Source: an uncultured Lachnospiraceae bacterium (GTDB taxonomy: Bacteria > Bacillota > Clostridia > Lachnospirales > Lachnospiraceae). Taken from it: a stretch of 64,000 bases of DNA. Below, one piece after another: positions 9,499 through 17,984 of this stretch. A program made the position numbers and the translations under genes. Below the pieces are notes generated by a model. That model worked only from the letters and a program-made list of their open reading frames with translations, ran no database searches and had not been told where the DNA came from. Numbering within the stretch: the first letter of the stretch is position 1; each line of letters starts with the position of its first letter. The stretch is taken from assembly GCA_934309145.1 (NCBI GenBank), contig CAKRCW010000001.1:310001-374000 (forward strand). The letters are read 5' to 3'.

Positions 9499-10545
9499 TT
9501 ACCAGTATTTTTCAACTAATTGTTTTGCCTCCTGCTCACTAATATTAATAGCTTGTGTAATCTCAAGAATAGCAGTCTCCTTTTTATCAGAATATTTCTT
9601 CGTCATGTTAATTATGGATATTGCAGCTTGAATTCTCATTTTCTCAAACTCTTGTTCTAATTCGGCAAGCTCTTTCCTCGCCTCAGCAGTATTTTTCCTC
9701 TCAGCCTGTATATCCATCTTATCCATATTCTCAAACCAGTTTCCCATACTTCTCTCACCCAACTCTCTCATACAATCCTGTGCATCCTCTGTAGGCATGT
9801 TCATCTTCATCATCAAATTCCATATTGTTCCCATTATGATTTCCAATATGCCTTCCGAAGCACCATCAATTATACCCTGTACCTGTTCTCTGTTGACATT
9901 AAGAAAATCCTTTAAATCCTCAGCACTCTGCACCCTGTTAATCATCATAAGAAATGACATCTCATCACCATGTGCAAGCAGTTCATCATTCGTGTAGCCA
10001 TGCAGATTAATAAGCTTATATGTAAAATCAGGAACATATGCAGAAAACACATCCCCCATAAATATTCTCTCTCCGAGTGACATCGGGGAAGTCCATTTTC
10101 TCTTGCCCTCATAATATACTATAGGTAATATCGGAGGATATCTGAAGTCCTTATTCTTCGCATTGCCAAGGTTATTATTCTTCATTGTCACCTCATAATC
10201 ATGCCAGATGCAGGTCATATACTGAAGCAACTGCATAACAACATTGTAATCCACATCGCTCTTATGTTCAACAAGAGACACGATATACATCGGCATGTCA
10301 CTTCCATCTGCAATATCCCTTATATGAATACGCTTAACTGTGTCAGTATCAAAGCTTATGCCGAGGTACTTCTGATATTTCTCAGTCACATCCTCTATGT
10401 CCTCTTCGGTTATATCCTTTAGAATATCAAGCCCGGTATAATCTCTTAAAAATTGTGCACACAGAGTATGATTCTTGAATATTATGCGGTTATTCACATC
10501 ACTAATCTGCCCCTTGGTTATAGTTTCACTCTTCTTACCTGTCAT
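9499..10545 (-). CDS. Rpn-family recombination-promoting nuclease (PD-(D/E)XK, Transposase_31)
   Basis: 348 residues. The N-terminal part (IIFKNHTLCAQFLRDYTGLDIL), the catalytic-type segment YIVSLVEHKSDVDYNVVMQLLQYM (E-x-K) and LPIVYYEGKRKW are hallmarks of the Rpn/YhgA-like family. E. coli RpnA relatives are DNA endonucleases that stimulate recombination. The C-terminal third is a charged coiled coil ending in an HTH-like tail (EITQAINISEQEAKQLVEKYW). It stands alone, with no obvious partner. A C-terminal remnant of the same kind of gene lies at 34940-35158. Confidence 0.88.
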   Translation of the reverse strand: MTGKKSETITKGQISDVNNRIIFKNHTLCAQFLRDYTGLDILKDITEEDIEDVTEKYQKYLGISFDTDTVKRIHIRDIADGSDMPMYIVSLVEHKSDVDYNVVMQLLQYMTCIWHDYEVTMKNNNLGNAKNKDFRYPPILPIVYYEGKRKWTSPMSLGERIFMGDVFSAYVPDFTYKLINLHGYTNDELLAHGDEMSFLMMINRVQSAEDLKDFLNVNREQVQGIIDGASEGILEIIMGTIWNLMMKMNMPTEDAQDCMRELGERSMGNWFENMDKMDIQAERKNTAEARKELAELEQEFEKMRIQAAISIINMTKKYSDKKETAILEITQAINISEQEAKQLVEKYW

Positions 10546-10669
10546 AAGTAACCTCCTATCGTCAGGAGTTTAAGCTTATAACAGAATCCTAAGAAAACCC
10601 CTGCTCTTAAATTTTAAATGAGTATTAAAAGCACGAATTTTCATAGATTATTAGAATTATCAATCAAAA

Positions 10670-10694
10670 CGACATCCTTGCCAAAAGCAAGGAC
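10670..10694 (-). terminator. Possible terminator after the LURP-one gene
   Basis: Perfect 7-bp stem TCCTTGC / GCAAGGA with a 5-nt loop (10675-10693). On the minus strand it is followed by TGTCGTTTTG, a weak U-tract. The rest of the 234-bp gap 10546-10779 shows nothing I can name. Confidence 0.4.
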
Positions 10695-10779
10695 AAAATG
10701 ATGAAAATATGCTTTGATAGCAAGATAACATAATTATACTAATAAGTCAACATCAAATATAACTTTAATTAACAGATTT

Positions 10780-11250
10780 TTAATTATTATCACAATTTGC
10801 AGCATCAATCGCCAAGACAAGCATTAACCCTGTAATCTCATCAACAGGATTCATAATGTCAATTACATATGTATCTCCCCATCTTAACAATTCTTTACTT
10901 ATATGTACAACTACATAATTACCATTATAGACATCATAATCCCAGCCAAAAATATCACCGCGCACCTGCCATCCATTATAATTAATATCATATCTCGGTG
11001 TAATTAATGACATTCTCTTCTGAATCTGTCCAATTATGCGTCCTCCAATTTCCACCTCAAATGCGGGAAGCAGTCTGAAAAGCTTCTGATGTATTACTCC
11101 AACCTCACGGTCATAACCATCATAAATATGCATATGATGTCCTATATTAAACATTTCTGTTTTTACAAAATACTTTTCATTTCCATATTCATCATATATA
11201 TCATATGTATCCGTCCACGCAAATACACGTTGTTTTATCATCAATCTCAT
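10780..11250 (-). CDS. LURP-one-related (Tubby-like) protein
   Basis: 156 residues matching the LURP-one/YxjI family, a 12-stranded beta barrel related to Tubby and scramblases. Typical stretches are MIKQRVFAWTDTYDIYDEYG, YFVKTEMFNIGHHMHIYD and GWDYDVYNGNYVVVHISKEL. No membrane segment or catalytic motif is visible and the bacterial function is unknown. The ATG at 11250 has GAGGGG upstream. It may be transcribed together with the broken reductase gene that ends 26 bp upstream of it. Confidence 0.82.
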   Translation of the reverse strand: MRLMIKQRVFAWTDTYDIYDEYGNEKYFVKTEMFNIGHHMHIYDGYDREVGVIHQKLFRLLPAFEVEIGGRIIGQIQKRMSLITPRYDINYNGWQVRGDIFGWDYDVYNGNYVVVHISKELLRWGDTYVIDIMNPVDEITGLMLVLAIDAANCDNN

Positions 11251-11276
11251 AAAAGCTTCCCCTCGTTTTATACCAT

Positions 11277-11886
11277 CTAATTTTCTTTTTTATCTTGTAC
11301 ATCCTTCGGTGTGACTGAATTCCAATAATTATTGACCAACATCTCAAATGCCCTTTGTGGCAAAATCGGTTCAGACGCATGTGCCACCATCTCAGCAGAA
11401 GGATTCTCCATCCTTCCAAGGCATTCTCCTATTGAAACATATCTCTTCAGGTACTCATTTATCTGTGGTTTAAGAGGCTCTATGGCAAACATTTCTCCCT
11501 GCGGGCAGAGCAGTGCTGTGTATCTGTCCTTTCCATAAATGAAATTAAACTCCTTAATAAGCGCATCAAAAATTTCATTTGTCCTTCCATAGCCACAAGA
11601 AGATACCACAACAAATTTCTTGTTGCCCATGTCATATCTGAATTCGTGAAATGCATTATCACCAATATCCTTGACAGTACCCCTATAGGTTTCCATAAGT
11701 GGCATAAGTCTGTCCCCAACACCTCATACATCCAATACATGGCTTGATATCCATATTTTTAACATTAAATACGTCTACATCAGCATCTGGATGAACAGTT
11801 TTTATTCCCTCAACTACAGCATTTGTAAGCTGAATCGTATTGCTTTTTTCTACTCTCGGGCTTCCATTTACTACAAGTACTTTCAA
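11277..11886 (-). pseudogene. NADPH-dependent FMN reductase / flavodoxin-fold protein, internal deletion with frameshift
   Basis: The first 60 residues (MKVLVVNGSPRVEKSNT to CIGCMRCWG) are a normal flavodoxin-fold N-terminus with the flavin phosphate loop. The frame then ends in eight unrelated residues (11683-11886). The family sequence resumes in another frame as DRLMPLMETYRG (from about 11717) and runs to 11277, with YTALLCPQG near its middle. Relatives have roughly 40-50 residues between CWG and DRLMPLM, including the flavin-contacting SFPLYYFG-type strand, and these are missing here. I read this as one internal deletion whose length is not a multiple of three. A promoter and start are intact, so a short peptide may still be made. 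Confidence 0.8.
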
Positions 11887-11943
11887 TGTAAATTCTCCTG
11901 TTAAATATTTTATTGCACTATTACTGCTATTACCTTTTCATAA

Positions 11944-11971
11944 TATTATACAATAAAATTTATACTAAACA
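11944..11971 (-). promoter_or_regulatory. Promoter for the broken FMN reductase gene
   Basis: -35 TTGTTT (11971-11966), 16-bp spacer, -10 TATAAT (11949-11944). Confidence 0.6.
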
Positions 11972-11982
11972 ATACGCTCCCA

Positions 11983-12747
11983 TCATCTCTTTTTATACAT
12001 AACAAGCTCTGGATTTTCTCCTCCCTCATCATATGTGCTAACCAGTATAAAATCCATATTTGCAAGTACACCAAAACATCTGTTTCCACCAAATTCAGAC
12101 TCTAATTGATTTCCCAGATACGTCGTCTGGTCATCTAGAAATTTCACCTTACCGCCATTAGGAAGCGTATATTCTAGATTTACATATTTTCCCACAAGTG
12201 CATTTAACTTATCCACCTTAGGAAGTCCTTCTATATTAAGCTCATTTATTTCGTTAATTAATTGATTCTTAAATGCCTCAAATTCCCCATTATCACTAAG
12301 CTCATCATATCTTTTCCAATAATCAAGCTTAGGCAGCATTTCCTTCATATATGCGCGTGCCTGTTCCTCTGAAAAATTTTCATTTACCATATGCCCTACA
12401 CACACATCTATAAGGTCGTCCATGTTGCTATAAGTATATGTTCCATCAGCATAGCACCATTTACAATAATCCTCATTCAATGTGCCATCACTTTCCCGCC
12501 CGATAACATCATCCAAAAGAGGCATGCCACAGCACTGGCAAATCAGTTTTCTCGGAGCACCGAGCAATGTATTTATAGAGACATTAAACTCCTTTGATAA
12601 AAGCTTTAATGTCTCTGTATTCGGAACTGTTTCGCCATTCTCCCAGCGGGATACCGCCTGCCTTGTAACCATAATTTTCCCAGCCAATTCATCCTGAGAT
12701 AACCCCTTTTTAGTGCGAAGCTCTAATATAATGTCCTTTGTTTCCAT
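11983..12747 (-). CDS. XRE-family regulator with zinc-ribbon middle domain
   Basis: 254 residues in three parts. Residues 5-60 form a Cro/CI-type helix-turn-helix (GLSQDELAGKIMVTRQAVSRWENG). Residues about 70-105 hold a zinc ribbon with CQCCG and CKWC ligand pairs. The rest is an uncharacterised domain with a short helical segment and a beta-rich end. Such XRE/Zn_ribbon_2 fusions are common in Lachnospiraceae and poorly studied. I start at 12747, where GGAGGTG lies at good spacing, rather than nine codons upstream. The DNA target is unknown. Confidence 0.85.
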   Translation of the reverse strand: METKDIILELRTKKGLSQDELAGKIMVTRQAVSRWENGETVPNTETLKLLSKEFNVSINTLLGAPRKLICQCCGMPLLDDVIGRESDGTLNEDYCKWCYADGTYTYSNMDDLIDVCVGHMVNENFSEEQARAYMKEMLPKLDYWKRYDELSDNGEFEAFKNQLINEINELNIEGLPKVDKLNALVGKYVNLEYTLPNGGKVKFLDDQTTYLGNQLESEFGGNRCFGVLANMDFILVSTYDEGGENPELVMYKKR

Positions 12748-12836
12748 TTCATTCACCTCCATTATGAATATCATAACAGGGATTTAATTCCATGAAAAGC
12801 AACTTACAGTTTCCTATATATATCCTAATCAGAAAC

Positions 12837-13391
12837 TTATCTCAATAATCTGGCATCTGTTTGACTTATCCAAATGCTTAAATACACGCCAATATCGTCC
12901 TTCCTGTCCTTAAGCCATGTCTTAAGCATACTCTTCAAGCTCTTTTTATTGGTTGCATCAAACACCAGCTTTCTCCTATACAATTCCTCATAATAATTAG
13001 CCGCAAATCCAGCACACCGCTCTATATAAATATCACAGAATCTTTCCATATATTTTCCTGAATCATTTTTTAGAAGCATATGAAAAAGTTTCATGTCATC
13101 CTCAAGCATATTGAAGGTCTGCTCAGATGCCCCTTTATAAAGAAGCTTACGCAGCTTCTCATCAGTCATAGCAGAAAAATCAACACCCATCATAGACTTT
13201 GTGATATCAATAAGCTTTCTTCCATACGCCTCAAATATTTCTCCAAACATCTCTTCCTTGCCCGAAAAATGCTTATATATTGCACCCGCTGTTATACCAG
13301 CTCTTGCAGCTATCTTACGCATAGACGCCTCCTAATATCCTACCTCAAGAAATATCTCAATGGCACTTTTAAGGATTTTATCCCTTGTCAT
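12837..13391 (-). pseudogene. TetR-family regulator interrupted by an in-frame amber codon
   Basis: From the ATG at 13391 the frame reads MTRDKILKSAIEIFLEVGY, then TAG (13334-13332), then EASMRKIAARAGITAGAIYKHF with no frame change. This is the standard TetR N-terminus with a stop at codon 20 (GAG to TAG is the simplest path). The downstream ATG at 13322 is preceded by TAGGAGG, so a 161-residue protein lacking helix 1 could be made by reinitiation. The C-terminal ligand domain is intact and unrecognised. The gene may be a recent pseudogene, may make a truncated regulator, or the stop may be a sequencing error. Confidence 0.85.
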
Positions 13392-13481
13392 AATTGAACT
13401 CTCGCGAATAACGACCACGCCCTCTTATATAAATACATAAATATATTCTCTTGTTTTCGCGCTTTGGTGAACGCTGTTTAC

Positions 13482-13509
13482 TTTATATCATAACGTTATA
13501 CAAAGTCAA
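13482..13509 (-). promoter_or_regulatory. tetR promoter with palindromic operator candidate
   Basis: -35 TTGACT (13509-13504), 16-bp spacer, -10 TATAAA (13487-13482). The spacer contains the 10-bp perfect palindrome ATAACGTTAT (13490-13499), a plausible autoregulatory TetR site. Confidence 0.55.
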
Positions 13510-13526
13510 CTAAAAAAGGACATGCA

Positions 13527-14492
13527 TTACACATGTCCTACCTTAAATCCACATTCTCTTATCATTGCGAAATCCTTCTCAAATGAAGTTCCGTTTGTCG
13601 TCAAAAAATCACCGCTTATAACTGCATTTGCCCCTGCCTTAAGAGCCGCCTTACCGTCATCTTCAAATCTGCCTCTTCCCGCTGCCAGCCTTATCATAAC
13701 CTTCGGCATGACAAATCTGAATATAGCCGCTGTCCGCACATATTCCTCCTCCGTCAGAGGCTTTTTATTATAAAATGGGGTTCCTTCCCTCGGATTAAGA
13801 AGATTAAGGGGTACTGAATCAACTTCAAGCTCCCTAAGCTCAAAAGCAAGCTTTATTCTATCAAAAACAGTTTCCCCAATACCTAACAATCCACCGCTGC
13901 ACACCATAAGTCCCGCCTTTTTAGCAGCACGGATAGTCTCCTTTTTCTGCTCTATTGTATGACTTGAACATATCTCAGGAAAATAATCCGATGACGTTTC
14001 AAGATTATTATGTATCATACTAAGACCAGCCGCCTTGAGCAGCTTAAAATCCTCATAGTCAAGCAATCCAAAGGAAGCACATATATTTATGGATGAATTG
14101 CTATGTATATCCCTTATATTTTTCTCGGCAAGCTTCACCTCATTTTTACTTAGTCTCCTGCCACATGAAACAAGACAGAATCTCCCGCTTCCCTTTTTTT
14201 CATCAATAACAGCATCCTCCGTAATTATTTTTTCACCTAGCACGCACTCATCCGGTATAGGAATCTCAGCTAACTGTGACTGTGAACAATATTTACAATT
14301 CTCTGTACATTTTCCCTCTTTTACACTGATTACAGAGCATACATCACATTTATCTCCACAAAAATGTTCTCTAATTTCATTTGCCGCTTCAATCAGTTCA
14401 TTTATATCTGAATCAACAAGCTTAACCGCCTCATCATAATCGATAAGCTCACCTGCTAAAACCTTATTCTTTATGTTGTTTACATAACTCAT
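13527..14492 (-). CDS. bioB: Biotin synthase
   Basis: Radical SAM enzyme of 321 residues converting dethiobiotin to biotin. The SAM-cluster motif CTENCKYCSQS is present. Further conserved blocks are NICASFG, HNLETSSDYFPEICSSHT, CSGGLLGIGET, SVPLNLLNPREGTPF and RLAAGRGR, which supply the [2Fe-2S] ligands and its Arg. No bioA, bioD or bioF is nearby, so at this locus the cell can only finish biotin from dethiobiotin. The promoter overlaps an inverted repeat (14528-14563) that could be a BirA site. Confidence 0.95.
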   Translation of the reverse strand: MSYVNNIKNKVLAGELIDYDEAVKLVDSDINELIEAANEIREHFCGDKCDVCSVISVKEGKCTENCKYCSQSQLAEIPIPDECVLGEKIITEDAVIDEKKGSGRFCLVSCGRRLSKNEVKLAEKNIRDIHSNSSINICASFGLLDYEDFKLLKAAGLSMIHNNLETSSDYFPEICSSHTIEQKKETIRAAKKAGLMVCSGGLLGIGETVFDRIKLAFELRELEVDSVPLNLLNPREGTPFYNKKPLTEEEYVRTAAIFRFVMPKVMIRLAAGRGRFEDDGKAALKAGANAVISGDFLTTNGTSFEKDFAMIRECGFKVGHV

Positions 14493-14527
14493 ATCAATCT
14501 GCTATACCTTTCTTATATGCTTTTCAT

Positions 14528-14563
14528 TTGTATAATATCATATGCATATTAAAAATTATAACA
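14528..14563. promoter_or_regulatory. Candidate BirA operator upstream of bioB
   Basis: Inverted half-sites TTGTATAAT (14528-14536) and ATTATAACA (14555-14563) are separated by 18 bp, with the palindrome ATATGCATAT between them. The right half covers the bioB -10 box. Size and position fit a BirA site; the match to the usual TTGTTAAC-type consensus is only partial. Confidence 0.4.
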
Positions 14564-14584
14564 CTTAAGGATGTGCAGCGTCAA
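14555..14584 (-). promoter_or_regulatory. bioB promoter
   Basis: -35 TTGACG (14584-14579), 18-bp spacer, -10 TATAAT (14560-14555). Confidence 0.65.
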
Positions 14585-14623
14585 AAAATTTATACATTAT
14601 GTATGTAATAACCATCTGCATTA

Positions 14624-14660
14624 AAATAAAGAGAACCGTCGTAAATAATTACGACGGTTC
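14624..14660 (-). terminator. Rho-independent terminator of glnN
   Basis: Perfect 12-bp stem GAACCGTCGTAA / TTACGACGGTTC with a 4-nt loop (14633-14660), followed on the minus strand by TCTTTATTTT. Confidence 0.85.
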
Positions 14661-14697
14661 ATGGGGGGAATTTATATAAACTAGTTTATAAACATTT

Positions 14698-16800
14698 TTA
14701 CTGCTCGAACAACAGCTCCTCGTATGTAGGGAATGGCCAAGCCTCAGCATCAACCATCTTCTCAAGCTCATCAGCAGGCTTTCTTACTGTATCAAAGTAA
14801 GCAAATACTACATCGTGATAGTACTTAGCCCATGCGTGAGGATCATCCTCCTTCTCTGCTGCCTTAGCCGTGATATTCTCAAGCTCTACTGTAGCAGCCT
14901 TAAGCTCAGTAAGCTTAGCATCTATAGCATTTACGATATCAAGCTGTGTAGAAGCAGAAACTCCAAGCTCCTTCAAATCCTTAATGCCAGCAGCAAGCTT
15001 ACCCTCATACTTCATAACAGCAGGTATAATCTGTTTCTTAGCCATCTCTATCATAGTCATAGCCTCGATATTGATTGCCTTAGCATAATTCTCATACATA
15101 ACAACTGCTCTTGCCTCAAGCTCACGTCTTGACATAACACCATGCTTTTCAAACATAGCGATTGTATCATCCTTGACAAGATACTGTACAGCGTCAACCA
15201 TGCAAGGAATATTAGGAAGTCCACGTCTTGCAGCTTCCTCAACCCACTCCTCTGAGTAGCCATTGCCATTGAAGATAACTCTCTGATGTTCTCTTAACTT
15301 ATCTGCTATAAGCTTCTTAGCTGCTGCTTCAAAATCATCTGCCTTCTCCAATACATCAGCAAAATTGCAGAGTGTATCAGCAACAATTGTATTAAGTGTC
15401 ATCATAGGCTGAGCGATAGACTGAGTTGAACCAACCATTCTAAACTCAAACTTATTACCTGTAAATGCAAATGGTGATGTTCTGTTTCTATCTGTTGAAT
15501 CCATAGTAAACTCTGGGATTACTGAACATCCTGAATTATATACCTTGCCCTTTATGCTTGATGTTGCCTCACCATTCTTGATAATCTGGTCAACCATATC
15601 TCCAAGCTGGTCACCGAGGTAAGCTGAAATGATTGCAGGTGGTGCCTCATTAGCTCCAAGTCTGTGGTCATTTCCTGCTGAAGATGCAGATAATCTAAGT
15701 ATCTCTGCATGATTATCAACAGACTCGAGAATTGCTGCAAGGAATAACTGGAACTGAAGATTCTTCTCAGGCTCCTTACCAGGATCTATTAAGTTCTCAC
15801 CATCTGATGTTGATATAGACCAGTTATTGTGCTTACCTGAACCATTAACACCTGCAAATGGCTTCTCATGTAACAGGCATGCAAAACCTGTTCTGTCAGC
15901 AACCTTCTTCAATGTCTCCATAAGAAGCTGGTTCTGATCATTGGCAACATTTGTTGTTCCATATATTGGTGCTATCTCATGCTGTGCAGGGGCAACCTCA
16001 TTATGCTGTGTCTTAGCAGGAATTCCATACTCCCACAAATCCTTGTTAAGCTCCTTCATGAAATGAGATACCTTATCCTTGATAACTCCGAAGTACTGGT
16101 CATCAAGCTCCTGTCCCTTAGGTGATGGAGCACCAAATAAGGTACGACCTGTGAGCTTAAGGTCAAGACGCTGATTAAATTTATTCTTATCAATTAAGAA
16201 GTATTCCTGCTCAGGTCCTACTGAAGCAGTTACCTTAATTGGCTCTTTGCCAAACATCTTAAGAATTCTAAGTGCCTGCTTGCTTACTGCGTCCATTGAA
16301 CGAAGAAGCGGTGTCTTGTGGTCAAGCGACTCACCTGTATATGAAACAAATATTGTAGGTATACATAAAACCTTACATCCATCAGGAATCTCCTTAACAA
16401 ATGCTGGTGATGTACAATCCCATACTGTGTAACCTCTTGCTGCACAGGTATCTCTGATACCTCCTGATGGGAAAGAAGAACCATCCGGCTCTGCCTTTAT
16501 AAGCTCCTTACCTGTAAATTCTGTAATAAATGTTCCGTCTCCGACAGGATCCATAAATGAATCATGTTTCTCTGCCGTAAGATTGGTAAGTGGATGGAAC
16601 CAGTGTGTATAGTGAGTTGCACCAAGCTCCTTAGCCCACTCTCTCATTGCTATAGCAACTGAATCTGCAATAGCTGTATCAAGTGGCTGACCATAATCAA
16701 TTGTTTTCTTTAATTCCTTAAATACTGCCTTTGGTAATCTTGCTCTCATAACAGCCTCGCTGAATGAGCGTTCTCCGAGTGCTTCTGCTGTAACTTCCAT
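14698..16800 (-). CDS. glnN: Glutamine synthetase, type III
   Basis: 700 residues, the size of GSIII (about 700) rather than GSI (about 450). It makes glutamine from glutamate, ammonia and ATP in the cytoplasm. GSIII landmarks are SEAVMRARLPKAVFKELKK near the N-terminus, THWFHPLTNLTAEKHDSF, VGPEQEYFLID (metal-binding Glu), HEKPFAGVNGSGKHNNWS (ATP and glutamate site) and GNDHRLGANEAPPAIIS. The ATG at 16800 has AAAGGAG upstream; an upstream in-frame ATG at 16863 has none. It is a single-gene unit with its own promoter and terminator. Confidence 0.97.
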   Translation of the reverse strand: MEVTAEALGERSFSEAVMRARLPKAVFKELKKTIDYGQPLDTAIADSVAIAMREWAKELGATHYTHWFHPLTNLTAEKHDSFMDPVGDGTFITEFTGKELIKAEPDGSSFPSGGIRDTCAARGYTVWDCTSPAFVKEIPDGCKVLCIPTIFVSYTGESLDHKTPLLRSMDAVSKQALRILKMFGKEPIKVTASVGPEQEYFLIDKNKFNQRLDLKLTGRTLFGAPSPKGQELDDQYFGVIKDKVSHFMKELNKDLWEYGIPAKTQHNEVAPAQHEIAPIYGTTNVANDQNQLLMETLKKVADRTGFACLLHEKPFAGVNGSGKHNNWSISTSDGENLIDPGKEPEKNLQFQLFLAAILESVDNHAEILRLSASSAGNDHRLGANEAPPAIISAYLGDQLGDMVDQIIKNGEATSSIKGKVYNSGCSVIPEFTMDSTDRNRTSPFAFTGNKFEFRMVGSTQSIAQPMMTLNTIVADTLCNFADVLEKADDFEAAAKKLIADKLREHQRVIFNGNGYSEEWVEEAARRGLPNIPCMVDAVQYLVKDDTIAMFEKHGVMSRRELEARAVVMYENYAKAINIEAMTMIEMAKKQIIPAVMKYEGKLAAGIKDLKELGVSASTQLDIVNAIDAKLTELKAATVELENITAKAAEKEDDPHAWAKYYHDVVFAYFDTVRKPADELEKMVDAEAWPFPTYEELLFEQ

Positions 16801-16851
16801 AGTTCTATTCTCCTTTTCCTTTATTTTTTTAATTTCATGTAGCTTGTATTT

Positions 16852-16880
16852 AAAATAACTCACTTTTATGGAAAAGGCAA
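16852..16880 (-). promoter_or_regulatory. Probable glnN promoter
   Basis: -35 TTGCCT (16880-16875), 17-bp spacer, -10 TATTTT (16857-16852). Confidence 0.4.
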
Positions 16881-16921
16881 ACTTAAAAATCGAGCGTTTT
16901 TCTTTAAATTTTTAATCGATA

Positions 16922-17944
16922 TCAAGGTGAAACTATATTTTTTAAATTTTTTCCTTTTTCAAAGCATTCAGCATTGTCCAATGTTATCTGTGCAATAGCC
17001 TTCATTGCCTCCCTTGTAAAGAACGCCTGATGCGATGTTAAAATGACATTTCGATATGATGTAAGCCGCACTAAGTCAGCATCTGATATGATTTCGTCTG
17101 ATTTATCCTCGAAGAAATAATCGTCCTCCTCTTCGTATACATCAAGACCTACGCCACTGAATTTTCCTTCGGCAAGTGCTGCAAGCAAATCATGGGTATT
17201 TACAAGTCCTCCTCTTGAAGTATTTATAAGAATAACCCCATCCTTCATCTTTTTAATGCTTTTTTTATCTATTATATACTTAGTATCCTTTGTTAATGGG
17301 CAATGCAGACTAATTATGTCTGATTCCTCAAATATTCTGTCAAGACTTACATATTCAAGGTTCCATCCAAATCTCTCAACCGCAAGCGGTGTTTTATCCT
17401 GTATCTCCTTTAACGGATATGGATCATATAGTAAAACCTTCATATCAAGGCCTCTGATAACAGATAACATTGCCTGACCTATTTTACCTGTTCCTATTAT
17501 TCCTATGGTTCTATTCACTAAATCCATACCCATAAGACCATTTATGCTATAATTAAAATCTCTCGTTCTGACATACGCCCTGTGTATCTTACGATTTACG
17601 GTAAGAAGGAGGCCCAATGCGTACTCAGCAACAGATCTGGGAGAATAGCTCGGTACACGAAGAACTACTAATCCCTCCTCCTCAGACATTTTGACATCAA
17701 CATTATTAAAACCTGCACATCTTAACAATATTGCCCTTACACCACATTCCTTTAATGTATGAACAACATTCTTATTGGCATCATCATTTACAAATACACA
17801 CACTGCGTCACAGCCCTTGGCAAGCACAGCCGTTTTCTCATTAAGCTTCTCCTCTAAAAAAATAATTTCGAAGCCTTTCTCATTTGCTATAGGTTCAAAC
17901 CATATTTTATCGTATGGCTTTGTATCATAAAATGCAATCTTCAT
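16922..17944 (-). CDS. D-2-hydroxyacid dehydrogenase, D-lactate dehydrogenase type
   Basis: 340-residue NAD-dependent enzyme that reduces pyruvate or a related 2-oxoacid to the D-hydroxyacid. The NAD-binding motif is GTGKIGQAM within TIGIIGTGKIG. The catalytic triad residues are visible: Arg in LINTSRGGLV, Glu in GVGLDVYEEE and His in ILTSHQAFFT. The sequence is closer to LdhA-type fermentative D-LDH than to phosphoglycerate dehydrogenase. The ATG at 17944 has GGGAG upstream. Substrate preference is inferred, not shown. Confidence 0.88.
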   Translation of the reverse strand: MKIAFYDTKPYDKIWFEPIANEKGFEIIFLEEKLNEKTAVLAKGCDAVCVFVNDDANKNVVHTLKECGVRAILLRCAGFNNVDVKMSEEEGLVVLRVPSYSPRSVAEYALGLLLTVNRKIHRAYVRTRDFNYSINGLMGMDLVNRTIGIIGTGKIGQAMLSVIRGLDMKVLLYDPYPLKEIQDKTPLAVERFGWNLEYVSLDRIFEESDIISLHCPLTKDTKYIIDKKSIKKMKDGVILINTSRGGLVNTHDLLAALAEGKFSGVGLDVYEEEDDYFFEDKSDEIISDADLVRLTSYRNVILTSHQAFFTREAMKAIAQITLDNAECFEKGKNLKNIVSP

Positions 17945-17984
17945 AAAAAAATCTCCCGTTAATGTTTTTACCTAAGTATGTGCA

